Shown here: in pieces, positions 1 to 11,359 of the stretch
Layout of the letters: every line of letters begins with the position of its first letter
Position numbering within the stretch: the stretch's first letter is position 1
NCBI GenBank assembly: GCA_036924285.1
Contig: JAYKYS010000009.1
Coordinates: 2,852,001-2,916,000 of the forward strand
DNA: 64,000 nucleotides
Reading direction: 5' to 3'
Source: Asterella californica
Taxonomy: Eukaryota > Streptophyta > Marchantiopsida > Marchantiales > Aytoniaceae
Made by a program: the position numbers and the translations under genes
Notes under the pieces: model-generated
The model's database searches: none
What the model saw: the letters and a program-made list of their open reading frames with translations, nothing else
What the model was told of the DNA's origin: nothing

Positions 1-1366
1 AAAATGAGGAAACATCTTTAAACGATGGATAGAGGGACGCAAGAGAAAGATGGACGAATACTTAAAACTATGCAAGTAGTAAGATCGTTTTGAAGCAGCA
101 TCAAATGCAAATGCTATGATACTATTTAATCCAGAACGTTTTGGTTTTTGCTATGCATTTGCATGTTAACTGTAGCTTTTGTTGAATTTTGAAATAACAA
201 AAGCTGGAAATCAAGATAACCTTTCTTGTTGTATTTTACAAGAAAGGGCATTTCAGTTTAATTTGACATATGTGAGATCCATAGAAGCTTGCGATCATTC
301 TCAAGAAGGCAAGTTAATGTTTCCATGTTCCTTAGAATACAAAGAATATCACTTTCATTCGTTTTCCAACTTGAATTCTAAAATAGAAGGCTCCAGTTTA
401 ATTCAAGACTCACTCGGAATGATTTGCTGTTTCAAGATTTTCCTCTCCGTATGTTTAGGTTAAACGATCACTTGTACAAAATATGTCTAATAAATAAGCA
501 TTTCTAACCTCCTTGGGAAACTTGTGCTCATTTTTTGTTATCAGAAATATGTAAGACTTAGTGTTATGTAAAATTTATAAATTAAATTACTATAAAAGAC
601 TGAATTTCTCTATAAGTGTTCAATGATAATTAGACCTAGAATTAGGAGCAGATCTAGACAAGAAGGAAACATTGACACACGTACTACAAACTACAAATGT
701 GAGGTCATGGTAACAAATACACGTTAATTTAATCAATCCAGCTATTAAATTTATTATTTAATACCTTTTGATGGAAAGATGAAGTAATAAATTAAGCTTG
801 ATGTTGTCTTCCACCTTCAAGTAGGAAAGTAAATAAATGATTTATTACTATACAACTCTTGAAAGATTTTAAACCTTGGGAGCTAGCCGTTGGTATAATT
901 CACAAGTCGGCTATTCACTTGGTAAGCTAACATAAAAAGACATTGTTAAATATTGTTGAGCTCAATGAACAGAACATAATTATATTTAGAATGGAATTCA
1001 TAGAACAAGCATATTTAGAAAGAAACTCATAAAATGAAACAAAAGCACGTTTAAGGTTGCTCTCAAGGTGAACATATGGTGAGGTAAACAACACTCTGCT
1101 GTGGAAAATAAAACACTTTAACTGTTTATTCTTGTTAGATAGTGTGACTCCGGTAACAAAATTGCGCCTTTGAGAACCTAAGAAGACAAATAATGAGTAA
1201 ATTAATTCAAGTTAAGTTGTTATGTAGCATCTCGTGTTGTATGGCAAAATATATTGGATTGCAAAATTGTTTGTATAGTCGATTGATAGACGTATTATCT
1301 CGAATAGAGTTTGTTGTTTTCTTAAACAAATATCCTGAGAATGAGAGATTGTATTTTCATATCACA

Positions 1367-1414
1367 TGGATATTTACCTCCTCTATCTATCAAGATAGAG
1401 GAGGCAAATATCCA
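1367..1414. repeat. 22-bp inverted repeat (hairpin)
   Basis: Left arm 1367-1388 and right arm 1393-1414 are complementary over 22 bp with a single mismatch and a 4-base loop. It is followed four bases later by a second hairpin. Such a perfect short foldback could be a miniature transposon remnant or an RNA hairpin; nothing in the sequence decides. Confidence 0.85.
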
Positions 1415-1418
1415 GGCG

Positions 1419-1470
1419 TTTAATTTAATACCTAATCTTTTCTGCAAGAAGGGTTAGGTATTAAATTAAA
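1419..1470. repeat. 17-bp inverted repeat (hairpin)
   Basis: Arms 1419-1435 and 1454-1470 are perfectly complementary over 17 bp around an 18-base loop, itself partly pairable. It lies directly after the hairpin at 1367-1414. Confidence 0.85.
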
Positions 1471-2250
1471 TTCACATTGAATTAATATAATAATTACTAC
1501 AGCTTTTCGGACTTGTATTGTTTGGAATGCGGAAGTAGATTCAAGACTTGTGGTTTATTCTTTGCTCTCCTCATGTTTTTAAGCATGGGCTATAATTAAT
1601 ATTTATAAAAAAATTAATTATTTTTAATTATTTGATATATATATTTTGTTCAATATATATTTATTTCTTTAATAACAATAAACGAGCAAAAGTTCCCAAA
1701 AGTTCATCCAGCATGGATATTCAGAGAGGTCGCAAGGAAGAAGAATAGTATATGGCTTTGTGACAACAGTTAAAAGGTTTTAAGGAATTGATGACATTTG
1801 TATATTCTTCAAACGACTGGTTAGAATTTAAAGATTATATGATACCGTGCTAGTATATTCATATTAATCTTACTTCTCATATTCCTAGTCGTGTTTAATG
1901 ATCTGTACAACATGCTAGATCTAAGGAAGCTTGTGTTCGTTCTGGAAAAGACAAGGTCAATGTCATAGTGTTCATAGGATTGTAAGATATAGATTTGAAA
2001 CAGTGTATATTCACCTCGCAGAAGTTTCAAGGTGTCTTAATTTTTATTGGCCGTTTGTAGTGTAAAATTTTTGGGCGTCCGCCTATGAGATGCGACGGCG
2101 TTGCCTGCCGGCTTTCTTCCTTACATCCGATATTCCACGGTGGAGGTATTGTTACGCCAAAGCAGTTTCAAACATACATCAACCATTGCAGAGGGGACAC
2201 TGGGTGTTTCCGAAAGTATTCCACTCATATTATTGAACTCCGAGAAAGTC

Positions 2251-2353
2251 ATAACACCAGAAGCCAGAAGGCATCGCTCTCTAAACACATAAGACCAGAG
2301 GCCAGGGCATCACTCTCTAAACACATAACACCAGAGGCCAGAAGGCATCTGTC
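2251..2353. repeat. Short tandem repeat, about 36-38 bp unit, 2.7 copies
   Basis: Units begin at 2251, 2289 and 2325. Each reads ATAA, then ACCAGA, GCCAG, GGCATC and a CTCTCTAAACAC tail; the third is partial and ends in CTGTC. Units differ by a 2-base indel and a few substitutions. A plus-strand frame across it (2085-2363) is repetitive and probably not a gene. Confidence 0.8.
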
Positions 2354-2455
2354 AAATAAATAATCAGGCTAAGCCCGCAGCATAGCCAAAACCTGTAAGA
2401 TACACTGCTGTGAGGAACCTTAAACTGCGACTGAAAGATATACACAACGCACAGC

Positions 2456-3214
2456 TCAACTGCATATTGTAACACTAAACTTCGATGAGAAAGCATCTAT
2501 CTGAGCTAGTGGATTGTAAGAAGGCAGCAGCAAGTGATATGTAATCTGGCAGCGGATGTTCGTCCTGACCTCCAACGTCTGCTTCACCTCCAATGTCTGG
2601 TTCAGCTCTTGCTCCTGCTGCCTCCGTTTCTTCATCACCTTTTGTTTCCCCGTGCTGATAGTACCTGATACTGCACTTTGGGCACCGTTGGTTGTCCCTG
2701 TAAAAAAAAATTCATCCATGTTCTCGAAGGTAACGTCCCGAGGACTAACAAGAGAACTCCACAGTGCATCGGCGCTCCTCTTCTGGATACCGTGCTGTAA
2801 AAGCCACCTGGGAGATGACATATATTTCCCTGACATAAGCATTGCTCGTAAACAACGCGGAAACATTGTTGATAAGGGATGACGGCTCTTATACCTGTTA
2901 AATTGAAGGACCCTCTGGAGTATGTTGAAATATGTCAGTTCTACTCGATGTTTGGTATCTGCTGCGCCAAGTAACATGAAAAGCTCCTCCCTGTCGGCAA
3001 TGATCGATTCGCTGATGTGCTTCATTGCGGCTATGTGGTGCGGCTTCTGATTGTCTTTAAGGCAATAATCCACCATCCCAACAAACGTGTGTAGTCCCTT
3101 CTTCGACAGCAGCTTCACACAGACTTCTCCACCAACCGGTTTGTTCACCTCCCAGCCAAGCGCCCGCAGTACTCGCTTCTTGATGTCAATACATGACTTT
3201 GCGTACATGCAAAT
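2456..3214 (-). pseudogene. Transposon-like ORF with a YxxK motif, possibly a Rep/HUH-type protein
   Basis: An open frame of about 250 codons on the minus strand, likely the 3' exon of a larger gene: its upstream end is closed by a TAA and has an AG splice-acceptor-like CTTCCAG just before the first codons, and there is no convincing ATG at its start. Near residues 40-55 it reads GLHTFVGMVDYCLKDNQ; the YCLK tetrad resembles the catalytic tyrosine motif YxxK of rolling-circle Rep/HUH nucleases. A basic, Gln-rich stretch follows (KKRRQQEQE, near residue 200). I recall similar GLHTF...GYC.KD proteins in multicopy families of algae and bryophytes, which would fit a transposon gene, but no HUH histidine motif is visible here. 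The assignment is inference; it could equally be an unrelated plant repeat protein. Confidence 0.35.
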
Positions 3215-3328
3215 CACCCCTGGAAGTGTAAGTGGAGGAGGTTACCTCCACGTTCGATCGAAAATACTCCTGACAAGCACCGAGCATGAAGAAACTCAGA
3301 AAATTCAGAAAACAACGATATCTCGAGA

Positions 3329-3988
3329 TCAGTCTCGGTTCGGCAAATTGTCACTGACGCTTCGAGGCTCGGCCTCTTCGCTCTCGCCTCTCTCCTCAAA
3401 GACATCGTCCCAGGAGAAGGACGGAAAGTGATAACAGACAAAGCTCAACTCAAAAGAGTCCAGAACAGAACACACATAAGGCAGCGCGTATGACTTATAC
3501 AAGGAGGAGACAGTAGATTCTAATCTGCCATCAGCAAGATTAAAGAAGGCAGGGTAGGAAAACATACGGAATCTCCGATCCTGCAGGTACAACGATAGCT
3601 TATCAGACGAATATGAGAAGAACCTATAAGGGCCAGCAAGCCACCGTCGCGGAATAGAGTGTAAATCACACGGACTACAAGTTCTTGTAACCCTCACGTA
3701 GTCGAACTTCAACAGAAACGGCATGATTTCTCGTGCAGAAACCAGATCCAGAAAAATATATATGCGAGTTAGCTGAACTATATCCTCCGCGAAGGATACC
3801 ATCGGTTTTGTTGCAGACAGATAAGAAAAATGGGGAACTAAAGCAGAGAATCGCAAGGAGGGAAAAGTTTGAGATGGTTCCACTGTATCGCAACTCTCAG
3901 GAGGAGAGGACTCAACATCCTCGACCTGCGTACCTTCTTCTTTCGACTCTTCCTTACGACTGCGAGAGAGACACCTCGATAAAAGCAC
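3329..3988 (-). CDS. Unrecognised ORF, possible upstream exon of the 2.4-3.2 kb gene
   Basis: A 219-codon minus-strand frame (first Met is not necessarily the true start) directly upstream of the YxxK ORF. It begins with a basic and acidic low-complexity stretch (SRSRKEESKEEG) and has many aromatic residues in the middle (RFFSYSSDKLSLYLQDRRF, RMFSYPAFF). It ends in an acidic tail near 3360. No domain is recognised. Length and position make it a candidate upstream exon of the same transposon-like gene; the true exon borders cannot be set by eye. Confidence 0.3.
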   Translation of the reverse strand: MLLSRCLSRSRKEESKEEGTQVEDVESSPPESCDTVEPSQTFPSLRFSALVPHFSYLSATKPMVSFAEDIVQLTRIYIFLDLVSAREIMPFLLKFDYVRVTRTCSPCDLHSIPRRWLAGPYRFFSYSSDKLSLYLQDRRFRMFSYPAFFNLADGRLESTVSSLYKSYALPYVCSVLDSFELSFVCYHFPSFSWDDVFEERGESEEAEPRSVSDNLPNRD

Positions 3989-4099
3989 AAAATGTTCAGA
4001 AATTTATCTTTACGTCCAAGAATCTAAGAATGCCGTCATACTGTATCGTCGTGCAGGCCCACTCTGCTCCATCGCGTTCTTGTCATGCATAACGAGCAA

Positions 4100-7000
4100 T
4101 CTTGATCAACACGGGTGAGCGAAACAACAGTGACGGAAACCCGCCTGTCTCCCAGAGACCACGACCGACTAACTCGACCAACCACTTACCAAGTCCACAA
4201 CCTACCACACCAGAAGTCGCAAATTCACAACGAGAGAACTAGAACGACGATAACGACAGCAGAAGTAAACCTTCCAAACGATAACGACAGCACAAGTATA
4301 CATCCCAAGCGTTGGACACATGCAACCTCCTCCAACCAGTTGCAAACCAGAGAAGCAGAAACCGGCAACCTAATTGAAGATCCGCCCCTGCAGAAAGAAA
4401 GTCGTAGCAAACGAGAACAAGAGACGAGAAAGCACGAGAACCCCGCACAGACCAGACGACCAAAGAAGCAATCGACACCACACACATTTTCTCTCGCTCG
4501 ACTCCAAGTACGCAGCCTCGACTGCGTGCACTGAAATCGGTCTCCGTCACAGCCCCAATCTCTACCCTACCAAAATTCTACGTACAGCCATCACAACTCG
4601 CTCCACTCCAAACTCGCTCCACTCTACTCTACTCGCGTGCAGTGAAATCGATCTCCACCGCTCTCCCGACGTCTACTCTATCAGCCTACAACCCTAAAAC
4701 ATTAACTTTTTTATCTACTTTTGTCTTTGATCTCTCTCTCGAACACACTGAAAATCTTCTATAAATTAAAAGCAAATGTCATCGAATCTTGTTCGTTTTC
4801 CTTTCGAACTATCTAATCTAAATTAGTGGTTTTTCTCCATTGATTTTCTCAATTTCCTAAAGTACCATGCAAATTTTGAATGTTTATTTGGAAACTGTGA
4901 GTGTATGCTTTAACCAGTTCCATTACTTGTAACTGTATTCTGTGGATATTTGGTCCAATATGCTTCAGAGATTTAATATGACTATTTTCTCCTCCTTCTT
5001 CTCTGTTATCACAATTGCAACTTTACTATATCTTTGTATGAGATTTTTGCTCCACTTACACTAAACGTTGGAGAATATGAAAGGCTTCGGTAAATCTTCA
5101 GCAGCATTATGTACATTGTAGCAAAATATAATCTTTAGATAGTCCAGTTTGAGAACTTGAACTATAATGTAATTTGGAGGAAGATTCTCCAAAATCTTCA
5201 ATAGTATTTTGTGGTATGGAGTGACTTTTTAATCCTATAATACATTTGCTTGTCATATCTAAAGAGTCAGTCTATGAAAAATAATATGCATTTTGCTCAA
5301 GAACAGTAGGGTTGTAAAAAGAACTTTCCACTATTAAAACATAAACTAGACTCTAGAGTATAAAGGTTCATGGTTTCTCATAGTGCTTCTTTTGTCGGAG
5401 TCTATCTAGTACAAAATCATCTCACATACTAAAGAATTAAAAATAACATTATAAGAAGTAAATGATATAATATTATACATAAGTTTAAAAACAGATAAAA
5501 TAATAAATGGAAATATAGAAAAAATTATATTATATAATTCTAGTAGTAATCAAAAGACTTTACTCTCACCTAATCTTGGAGGATCATTCAGTCTTCAAAT
5601 TTAACTTGAACTCTAAAATTGATAACTGTTGTACATAAATTGGAAACCTCTCATATAGAGCTTCACCTATATTTGTAGTATTAAAATATGTTTCCATAAT
5701 AGCTAGTTTGTTTTCATTAGAATATTGAGTATTCAGTGAAGAGTATAATCATAAAACAATTTAAATAAATTACGAAATTACGAAATATCTAAAATCAATC
5801 TAAGTATAATACAAGGGTCAACCAAATTCAGACTCAAAATTGTGTAGGTGACATGAAGCTTTACCTTAAGTGACATCTCCGAGTCACTTAAGGTAACGTT
5901 AAATGAGAACTGTTTTTGATCGTGACCTTTTCATGTGATGATGGAATCTGACATGTGAAAGCTCGTGAAGAGTTTTACAGTTTTGCTTCTAATCAATCAG
6001 ACTAGTATCGACAAAGAACTATAGAGTTGATATTAGATCGTTTCCTGGAAAAGCGAGCATAGACTCTGTCACCTAAAGTACAATGAGAAAAAGGAATACT
6101 CGTTTCCTCCTTTATTACCCACGTTTGTGGTTTACGAGATGTCTCGTTTCCAGCTGAAGTCCAAAAACTGGATGCTGGTGATATTCTGCACACTCGATCG
6201 ACTGTATATCTTGTCTGTGGCTGGTTTCTGTAGAGTACAAGTCTCATATTCTTTCCGCATAAAATACCGGGAAACTTCTACGGACGCTATAGAGTAGTCA
6301 TCAACGACGGTTGATATTCCGGTTTCTAGGTAATGTATTACTTACATATCCGGTGATAGTAAATATCAATGACTGAAAACCATCTCATCGTAAGGCTCTA
6401 ATTTGTTAATGTACAGTAAACCATCGCATGCAAAATTCACCCGTCAGTTCAAGATAGAGAACTTCTTCGAACTCTCTGTAACACGTTCAAGAACTTCGAG
6501 CAGCTTTTCTTTTCATACTCTAGGGGAGAAATCAAGAACAATGGGATCGATCTGGAGTGCCTTGGTGGTGTTGGAAAGAAGTTGAAGATTTTGATGCAGC
6601 TTTCTGTAACTACGTCAGTCAATCCAATCACCGCTACGCATATATGTATATGGACTCTACAAGACAACTGGGGTGACAACTGGGGTGACAAGCACGCAGA
6701 TTCCAGAATCATGTTCGAAGGTGAGCTTCATAACACGTTCATAGTGATAGAGAGATTACATTTGCAATGCATTCCAAACTCCCACGGCGTCAGGGGTCCA
6801 CAGGTGATCGCCTGACGGAGCAAAATGTGCCCATTTGATTATCCGTCGCACGAGCAATTAGAGCTCAAGAATGAGCACTTGTGCTTTTGAACCATACGTG
6901 TCCGTGACCCAAGTCCTTGGTGAAGCTCGTGTTCGTCACCTGCCGACTACTGCACTGTGAGAATATCGTGCACTAGAAAGCAAAGAAATTGCTTTTCTCT

Positions 7001-9170
7001 GTTTTGTATTGCTGTTCATTGCGTGCTATGCTTGGAACCGAACGAGTGCTGCGAATCGTCAAGCCCAGGACTAGGCAGGAAGTCTCGTCGAGCAGAGAGT
7101 TTGAAGCATGGACCTCACTCCAGAGTGATACGCCTTTCACATGTTGCCTGAACCCCGGACGGTGTCATAAGTCCATCATGTATCGGTTGGATGATATCAG
7201 TCAAGTTATAAACGTATTTTATCACGAGTAGGTTACCGGATATATATTACTGCTTGTTCCTTGTAAACAGAAGCATGTCAAACTTTGATAATGAATCGTT
7301 AGCTTCTGTTAAACTATGATAATGAATCGTTGGTAAACAGTGTTTCAGAAAAGAAGTAGAAGGCATAACTGAGAATTCTGAATTCTGTTTACCTCCTCTC
7401 ACGAGTTTTCCTCCTTGTTGGAGACCGCCTTCATTGATATCCTAACGCTGTTCCCTTCCATCCATCACGTGCCTGTTATTTGAGTGCTTCACATGAACTC
7501 AAAGCGCAGCTAAGGTAAAAGCTCAACTTGATTTTAGGGGCTAAGAATATCAACAATTGTCATGCTAGAGCGTTTCTCATTCCGCTATTGAGTCTCAGCT
7601 CGTGAGCGCTTGAGATGATGATCAGTGACCTCTCCAGACTTGTATGCAAGGATAGTAGATTCGGTGGGAGTGACTCCAAGTCTGTTTTACTGGTTCAAAT
7701 ATCCACATGTTCCAGAGGTAATAACAGAATATTGTCGGACTCGGCATGAGCAATGTCGTACTGAAGCTACATCGTACTAGCCACAGTTTGTCAGAATATG
7801 TGGTTTATAAGTTCAGTTCACCAGAGATTATCTACAGGAGACATAATGTTGTGTCTATCATATATATGATAGACTCGTGAGCTCGTCCTCGGGTTCCAGA
7901 ATACTACTGTGCAAGACTACCAAACACACTTGAGATAACCCAAAAATACTGATACAGACAAGTACACAGTCTGAAGAATAGTGGGGCATCATCCTGGACC
8001 CCAATATATATTGGTACACGGGTAAAGAAGCTTTCTGGACCCCAATATACTCATTCTCCTTGTCTATACTACTGGTCATACCTTATCTCTCATAAAGACA
8101 TTCCTTCTTATGGGGTACGTTTGAAAGGAACCGGATCGATGACACCACCTAGACCTCATGACTGGATGACAGTAGATATCGCTAGTGAATTATTCACACG
8201 TAAGTGCTAGAGGTAAAGAGGAGCGGTGCTGTTTCGGCGAGCACGTCAATATTGATGGGAACAGACGCTAACTGGACAGATAAGACTGATGTACTTGATA
8301 GGCAAGAAGGTCTGTAGATGTACGTTGAACTTAAGATATGCACATCAATTTAGCCTCGCCCTCTCATGTTTGGCCCATTGTGAACACTCCAGCGTACAGG
8401 TCTGTAACCCCTCTTGCGGTGAGATGATCCATGAAAGAACGAAAATACCTGAATGTCAGCCATTTCGTCCCTAGTTGGCCTTCGAGCCCCTGGCTAGCAT
8501 TCGGAACAAGATCTAATCTGAACCGAGAGCTGAGGTAACAGCAGCCGGAACTAGTAATGAGACCATCGATAAGATATTTCATAGTGCGTATAATATATAT
8601 ATGAAATATATTCTATACTAAAATTTAATAGTTTTAAATTATTTTGGTGCATGTGTTTGCAGCGTGAACTTTCATGGCAGGAGGCACCCCACGTCAAAAG
8701 TTAGACACGACATAGTTTGATGGAATTTCAAGCTGCCTAACTCTGTTTCCGTTTCTTTCCAGTATCTTCAGAGGTTGAAACTTATACGGGAAGGGTGATT
8801 TCCACCTTGTAACTGTACAAACATCTCGAGTTGAAACTGCGAAAACGTCTTGAAAATCACAACTGCTCCTTTGTATTCTGCGTCTGATATTCGGGAGTGA
8901 ACTCTTTGATAAGAAACAAGATACTCTGCTTTCAGGTATTCTCCTGTACTTTTACTGAAACCAAAACCAGTTTTCGTATATTAGAAGTCAAAGTTTTTTT
9001 TGCTGGAAAATGCTTGCTTTACTTTGCTTGCTTATTATAAATGTATATAACCGAGTTCATATCAAAGGGAGGTAGAGCAGTAAGCTGAAAAGCAAAGTGC
9101 ACTCAGAAAATTAAATAAACACATGAGATCTCAACTTATACTTCTATTGTTATTATTCTGAAACAATCTT
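4100..9170. other. Non-coding region with no supported gene
   Basis: Between 4.1 and 4.7 kb the plus strand is rich in CGACA, CTCGCTCCACTC and similar short direct repeats (for example GTGCA.TGAAATCG near 4526 and 4637), giving overlapping open frames on both strands without domains. From 4.7 to 5.8 kb it is AT-rich. From 5.9 to 9.1 kb several frames of 60-87 codons occur on both strands, none with a recognisable motif. A 14-bp hairpin sits at 5861-5896. I see no gene that I can support. Confidence 0.5.
5861..5896. repeat. 14-bp perfect inverted repeat
   Basis: Arms 5861-5874 and 5883-5896 (TTACCTTAAGTGAC and its complement) are perfectly complementary with an 8-base loop. It could act as an RNA hairpin or be a foldback remnant. 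No neighbouring gene indicates which. Confidence 0.85.
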
Positions 9171-9227
9171 TTCGTGACCATTTTTATGTTTACTTGTGTC
9201 AGGACACAGATTTTGATATTTACAAGC

Positions 9228-9953
9228 ATGGAACATATACCAGATCAAGCCGAGCAAGATGACGATCGCTGGCCTCCGGATAGACTATGGGAGCTCCTCA
9301 ACCAATACAAACTTGTCAAGATGGATCAGCTTCATAATGGGAACTTGAAACAGAAACACTGGTCTGTCATTGTTGACAAGGTAAACGAAGATCCTTTTGC
9401 GACTATGAAAGTATCTGTGAAGCAAGTTCGTAACAAAATGGATTGGTTTCAAAAACGATTCATGATTGAGAAGAGGAAACAAAATTCTACTGGAGCATCA
9501 GATTCCACGTGGAACTTCTACGACATGTGCTATGATCTGTTTGGAACGTCTAGTAAAGTAATAGGAGTTCCCAATGGTGTAGACAATAGATTTAGTTCTG
9601 CGCAAGAGACTTTTGTGGACCTCAATGTGTCTCCTTCACCACATTATGTTCCTTCTACCCAATCCACTCCTCCTGTAATACGCTCAGAGCCAGTCGAAGA
9701 AGCTACAGCAGAACCATCTCCTCTGAGTCCTGATCTTAGGACATTATTCAGAATACGTCATAGAGGTGTAACAGGTCAAGCATCTAAACGGTATAAAGCA
9801 TCACCTGGTTCAAGATCTATGAGAGACATGGCAGAAACATTCAAGGACTTTACAGAAGCTTACAAAGAAGCTAAGCGAAACGATGCGGTAAGAACACACC
9901 TGTTGAGAGAGCTTTTGGAGCTCAAACGAAGAGAGTTATTCCGTGAAGAGTAA
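9228..9953 (+). CDS. Myb/SANT-like DNA-binding protein of a PIF/Harbinger transposon
   Basis: This 241-residue protein starts at the ATG at 9228 (an upstream in-frame GTG at 9174 would add 18 residues; I prefer the ATG). Residues about 15-100 form a Myb/SANT-like trihelix domain of the kind found in plant Harbinger second ORFs: W(S)VIVDKVN, VKQVRNKMDWFQKRF, then the W of STWNFYDMCYDLFG. The middle is Pro/Ser-rich and the C-terminus is a charged helix (LLRELLELKRREL) that could mediate protein contact. In PIF/Harbinger elements this partner binds the terminal repeats and brings the DDE transposase to DNA in the nucleus. It is convergent with the transposase ORF, only about 23 bp from its stop, the usual layout. 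The frame is intact. Confidence 0.8.
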   Translation: MEHIPDQAEQDDDRWPPDRLWELLNQYKLVKMDQLHNGNLKQKHWSVIVDKVNEDPFATMKVSVKQVRNKMDWFQKRFMIEKRKQNSTGASDSTWNFYDMCYDLFGTSSKVIGVPNGVDNRFSSAQETFVDLNVSPSPHYVPSTQSTPPVIRSEPVEEATAEPSPLSPDLRTLFRIRHRGVTGQASKRYKASPGSRSMRDMAETFKDFTEAYKEAKRNDAVRTHLLRELLELKRRELFREE

Positions 9954-9976
9954 ACATCTCATTCAAAACAGGTAAA

Positions 9977-11257
9977 TCAATAATGCTGAAGCTCACACCA
10001 ATTTTTGTAGAGTGCAAGTCTCACTTGCTTTCCTTCTCGAGTACGTCTAATATTTGCACTTTCTTGTATGTTTAGAAAAGGCTCTCCATCTTGAAACGGA
10101 TGGTATTCCACTAGATCTGGTAATCGTTCTGCTTCTTGTAACTCAATCCCGTTGTTGTTGATGAAATTGTGAAGCATAACAGTGCTCATTATGGCTGCAG
10201 GCACATGCTCTAGTTTCATAGGCATTCCAATATCTAGAACTCTCCATCGTTTCTTTAAAAGACCAAAAGAATGTTCAATACGTACTTGTGCTCTTCTCAA
10301 GCTTCGATCATATTCAACTTCTTCTCCTCTGCTGTGTTGGTTGTCAAATGCTTTTTGTAAAAATGGTGCCAATGAATAGGCAGCATCTCCTACTATGTAT
10401 GGCTTCACTTCAATCATCATATTCTCATCTTGATTCCTGGAGGTATTGACTGGAACACTTGGTGGAAGAGACAGATTCATTGCAGGTTCTTCGTACATGA
10501 GGTTGTTAAGAAACTTGTATCACAAAGAAGACACTCGCAGATGACTAACATCATGTTGAGAACCGGGAAGAAGACAAGCAGCATCTAAGAAGTTACGATC
10601 TGCATCACATACTTCTTGTAATAATATTGAGTGAAAATGATGTCTGTTCCAGTATTCTACAAGATGAAAATGTTGTTTCGGCTTTGTAGCTAGTCTGATA
10701 TGACTACCGTCACTAGATCCAAGAATGAGAGGAATTTTGGATATAGACTGAAACTTATCCATTATTCGCTGTAAGCGTTGACCTTTCGGTAATCCAACAT
10801 ATCTTGAAAATAACATCTGTCTGCTAGATAAGATGTTACAAATTATCCGTGTGTATTTAATGACGGTAGATTGTCCCACATGAAATTTGTCTGATATCTC
10901 CAACAATGAAGTAGCATTTGCAAGTCTGTACAGAACGATTGCCAATGCGTGATCCAAGTTGAGTCTTCCTCGTGTTAAAGTCCATTCTGGTAAAGCAGGC
11001 ATAAATGGTTGTACAAGATCAACCAACTTACAAAATAGAGTATGACTCATTCTGAATCGTAACTGCCATTGTGCATCTCGATCGATCTGTGGAATAGTCC
11101 AAATCTCATGTAAAAGTACTTCCCACCATGTACTAGCTCTTGGAAATATCCACCATTTTCTCTTCCTTGGAACAGCAGTCAACATCATAGATTTGATGAT
11201 CGATGTCAAAAATATAATAATAGAATCTTCAAAATCCTCTTCGAGATGGATCATCAT
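9977..11257 (-). pseudogene. PIF/Harbinger DDE transposase (HARBI1-like), one in-frame stop
   Basis: Two minus-strand frames are in the same phase, separated by a single TGA at 10520-10522, so this is one gene of about 425 codons with one nonsense codon. It contains the DDE_Tnp_4 signature: first Asp in GSSDGSHIRL, second Asp in PGSQHDVSHLRVS just before the stop, and third acidic residue in RAQVRIEHSFGLLKKRW. An N-terminal helix-turn-helix lies in TSLLEISDKFHVGQSTVIKY. The enzyme would cut and join transposon ends with its Myb/SANT partner encoded convergently downstream. The frame is open further upstream to about 11358 without an ATG, so an upstream exon is possible. I could not find terminal inverted repeats or a 3-bp target duplication by eye. 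As written the product is truncated before the third catalytic residue. Confidence 0.85.
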
Positions 11258-11359
11258 AGACAAAACGTCTTCCCAATTCCATGTATCCCAGTATTGATGT
11301 AACGACTTTTGTATCCATTGGGACTTGTATATATCAAGTAAGGACGTGAAGGTTACCTG

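Larger units (their letters stand above)
1..2050. other. AT-rich intergenic DNA
   Basis: No open frame here resembles a known protein; the short frames lack recognisable domains and start mostly at non-ATG codons. The sequence is AT-rich. The only structured signals are two adjacent inverted repeats between 1367 and 1470, listed separately. I see no gene. Confidence 0.6.

Noticed and set aside
2085..2363. Plus-strand 92-codon gene
   Set aside because: Its second half is encoded by the short tandem repeat and the first half has no domain.
9977..10525. Two separate transposase genes
   Set aside because: They are in the same frame separated by one TGA, with the DDE motifs split in order; one broken gene explains them better.
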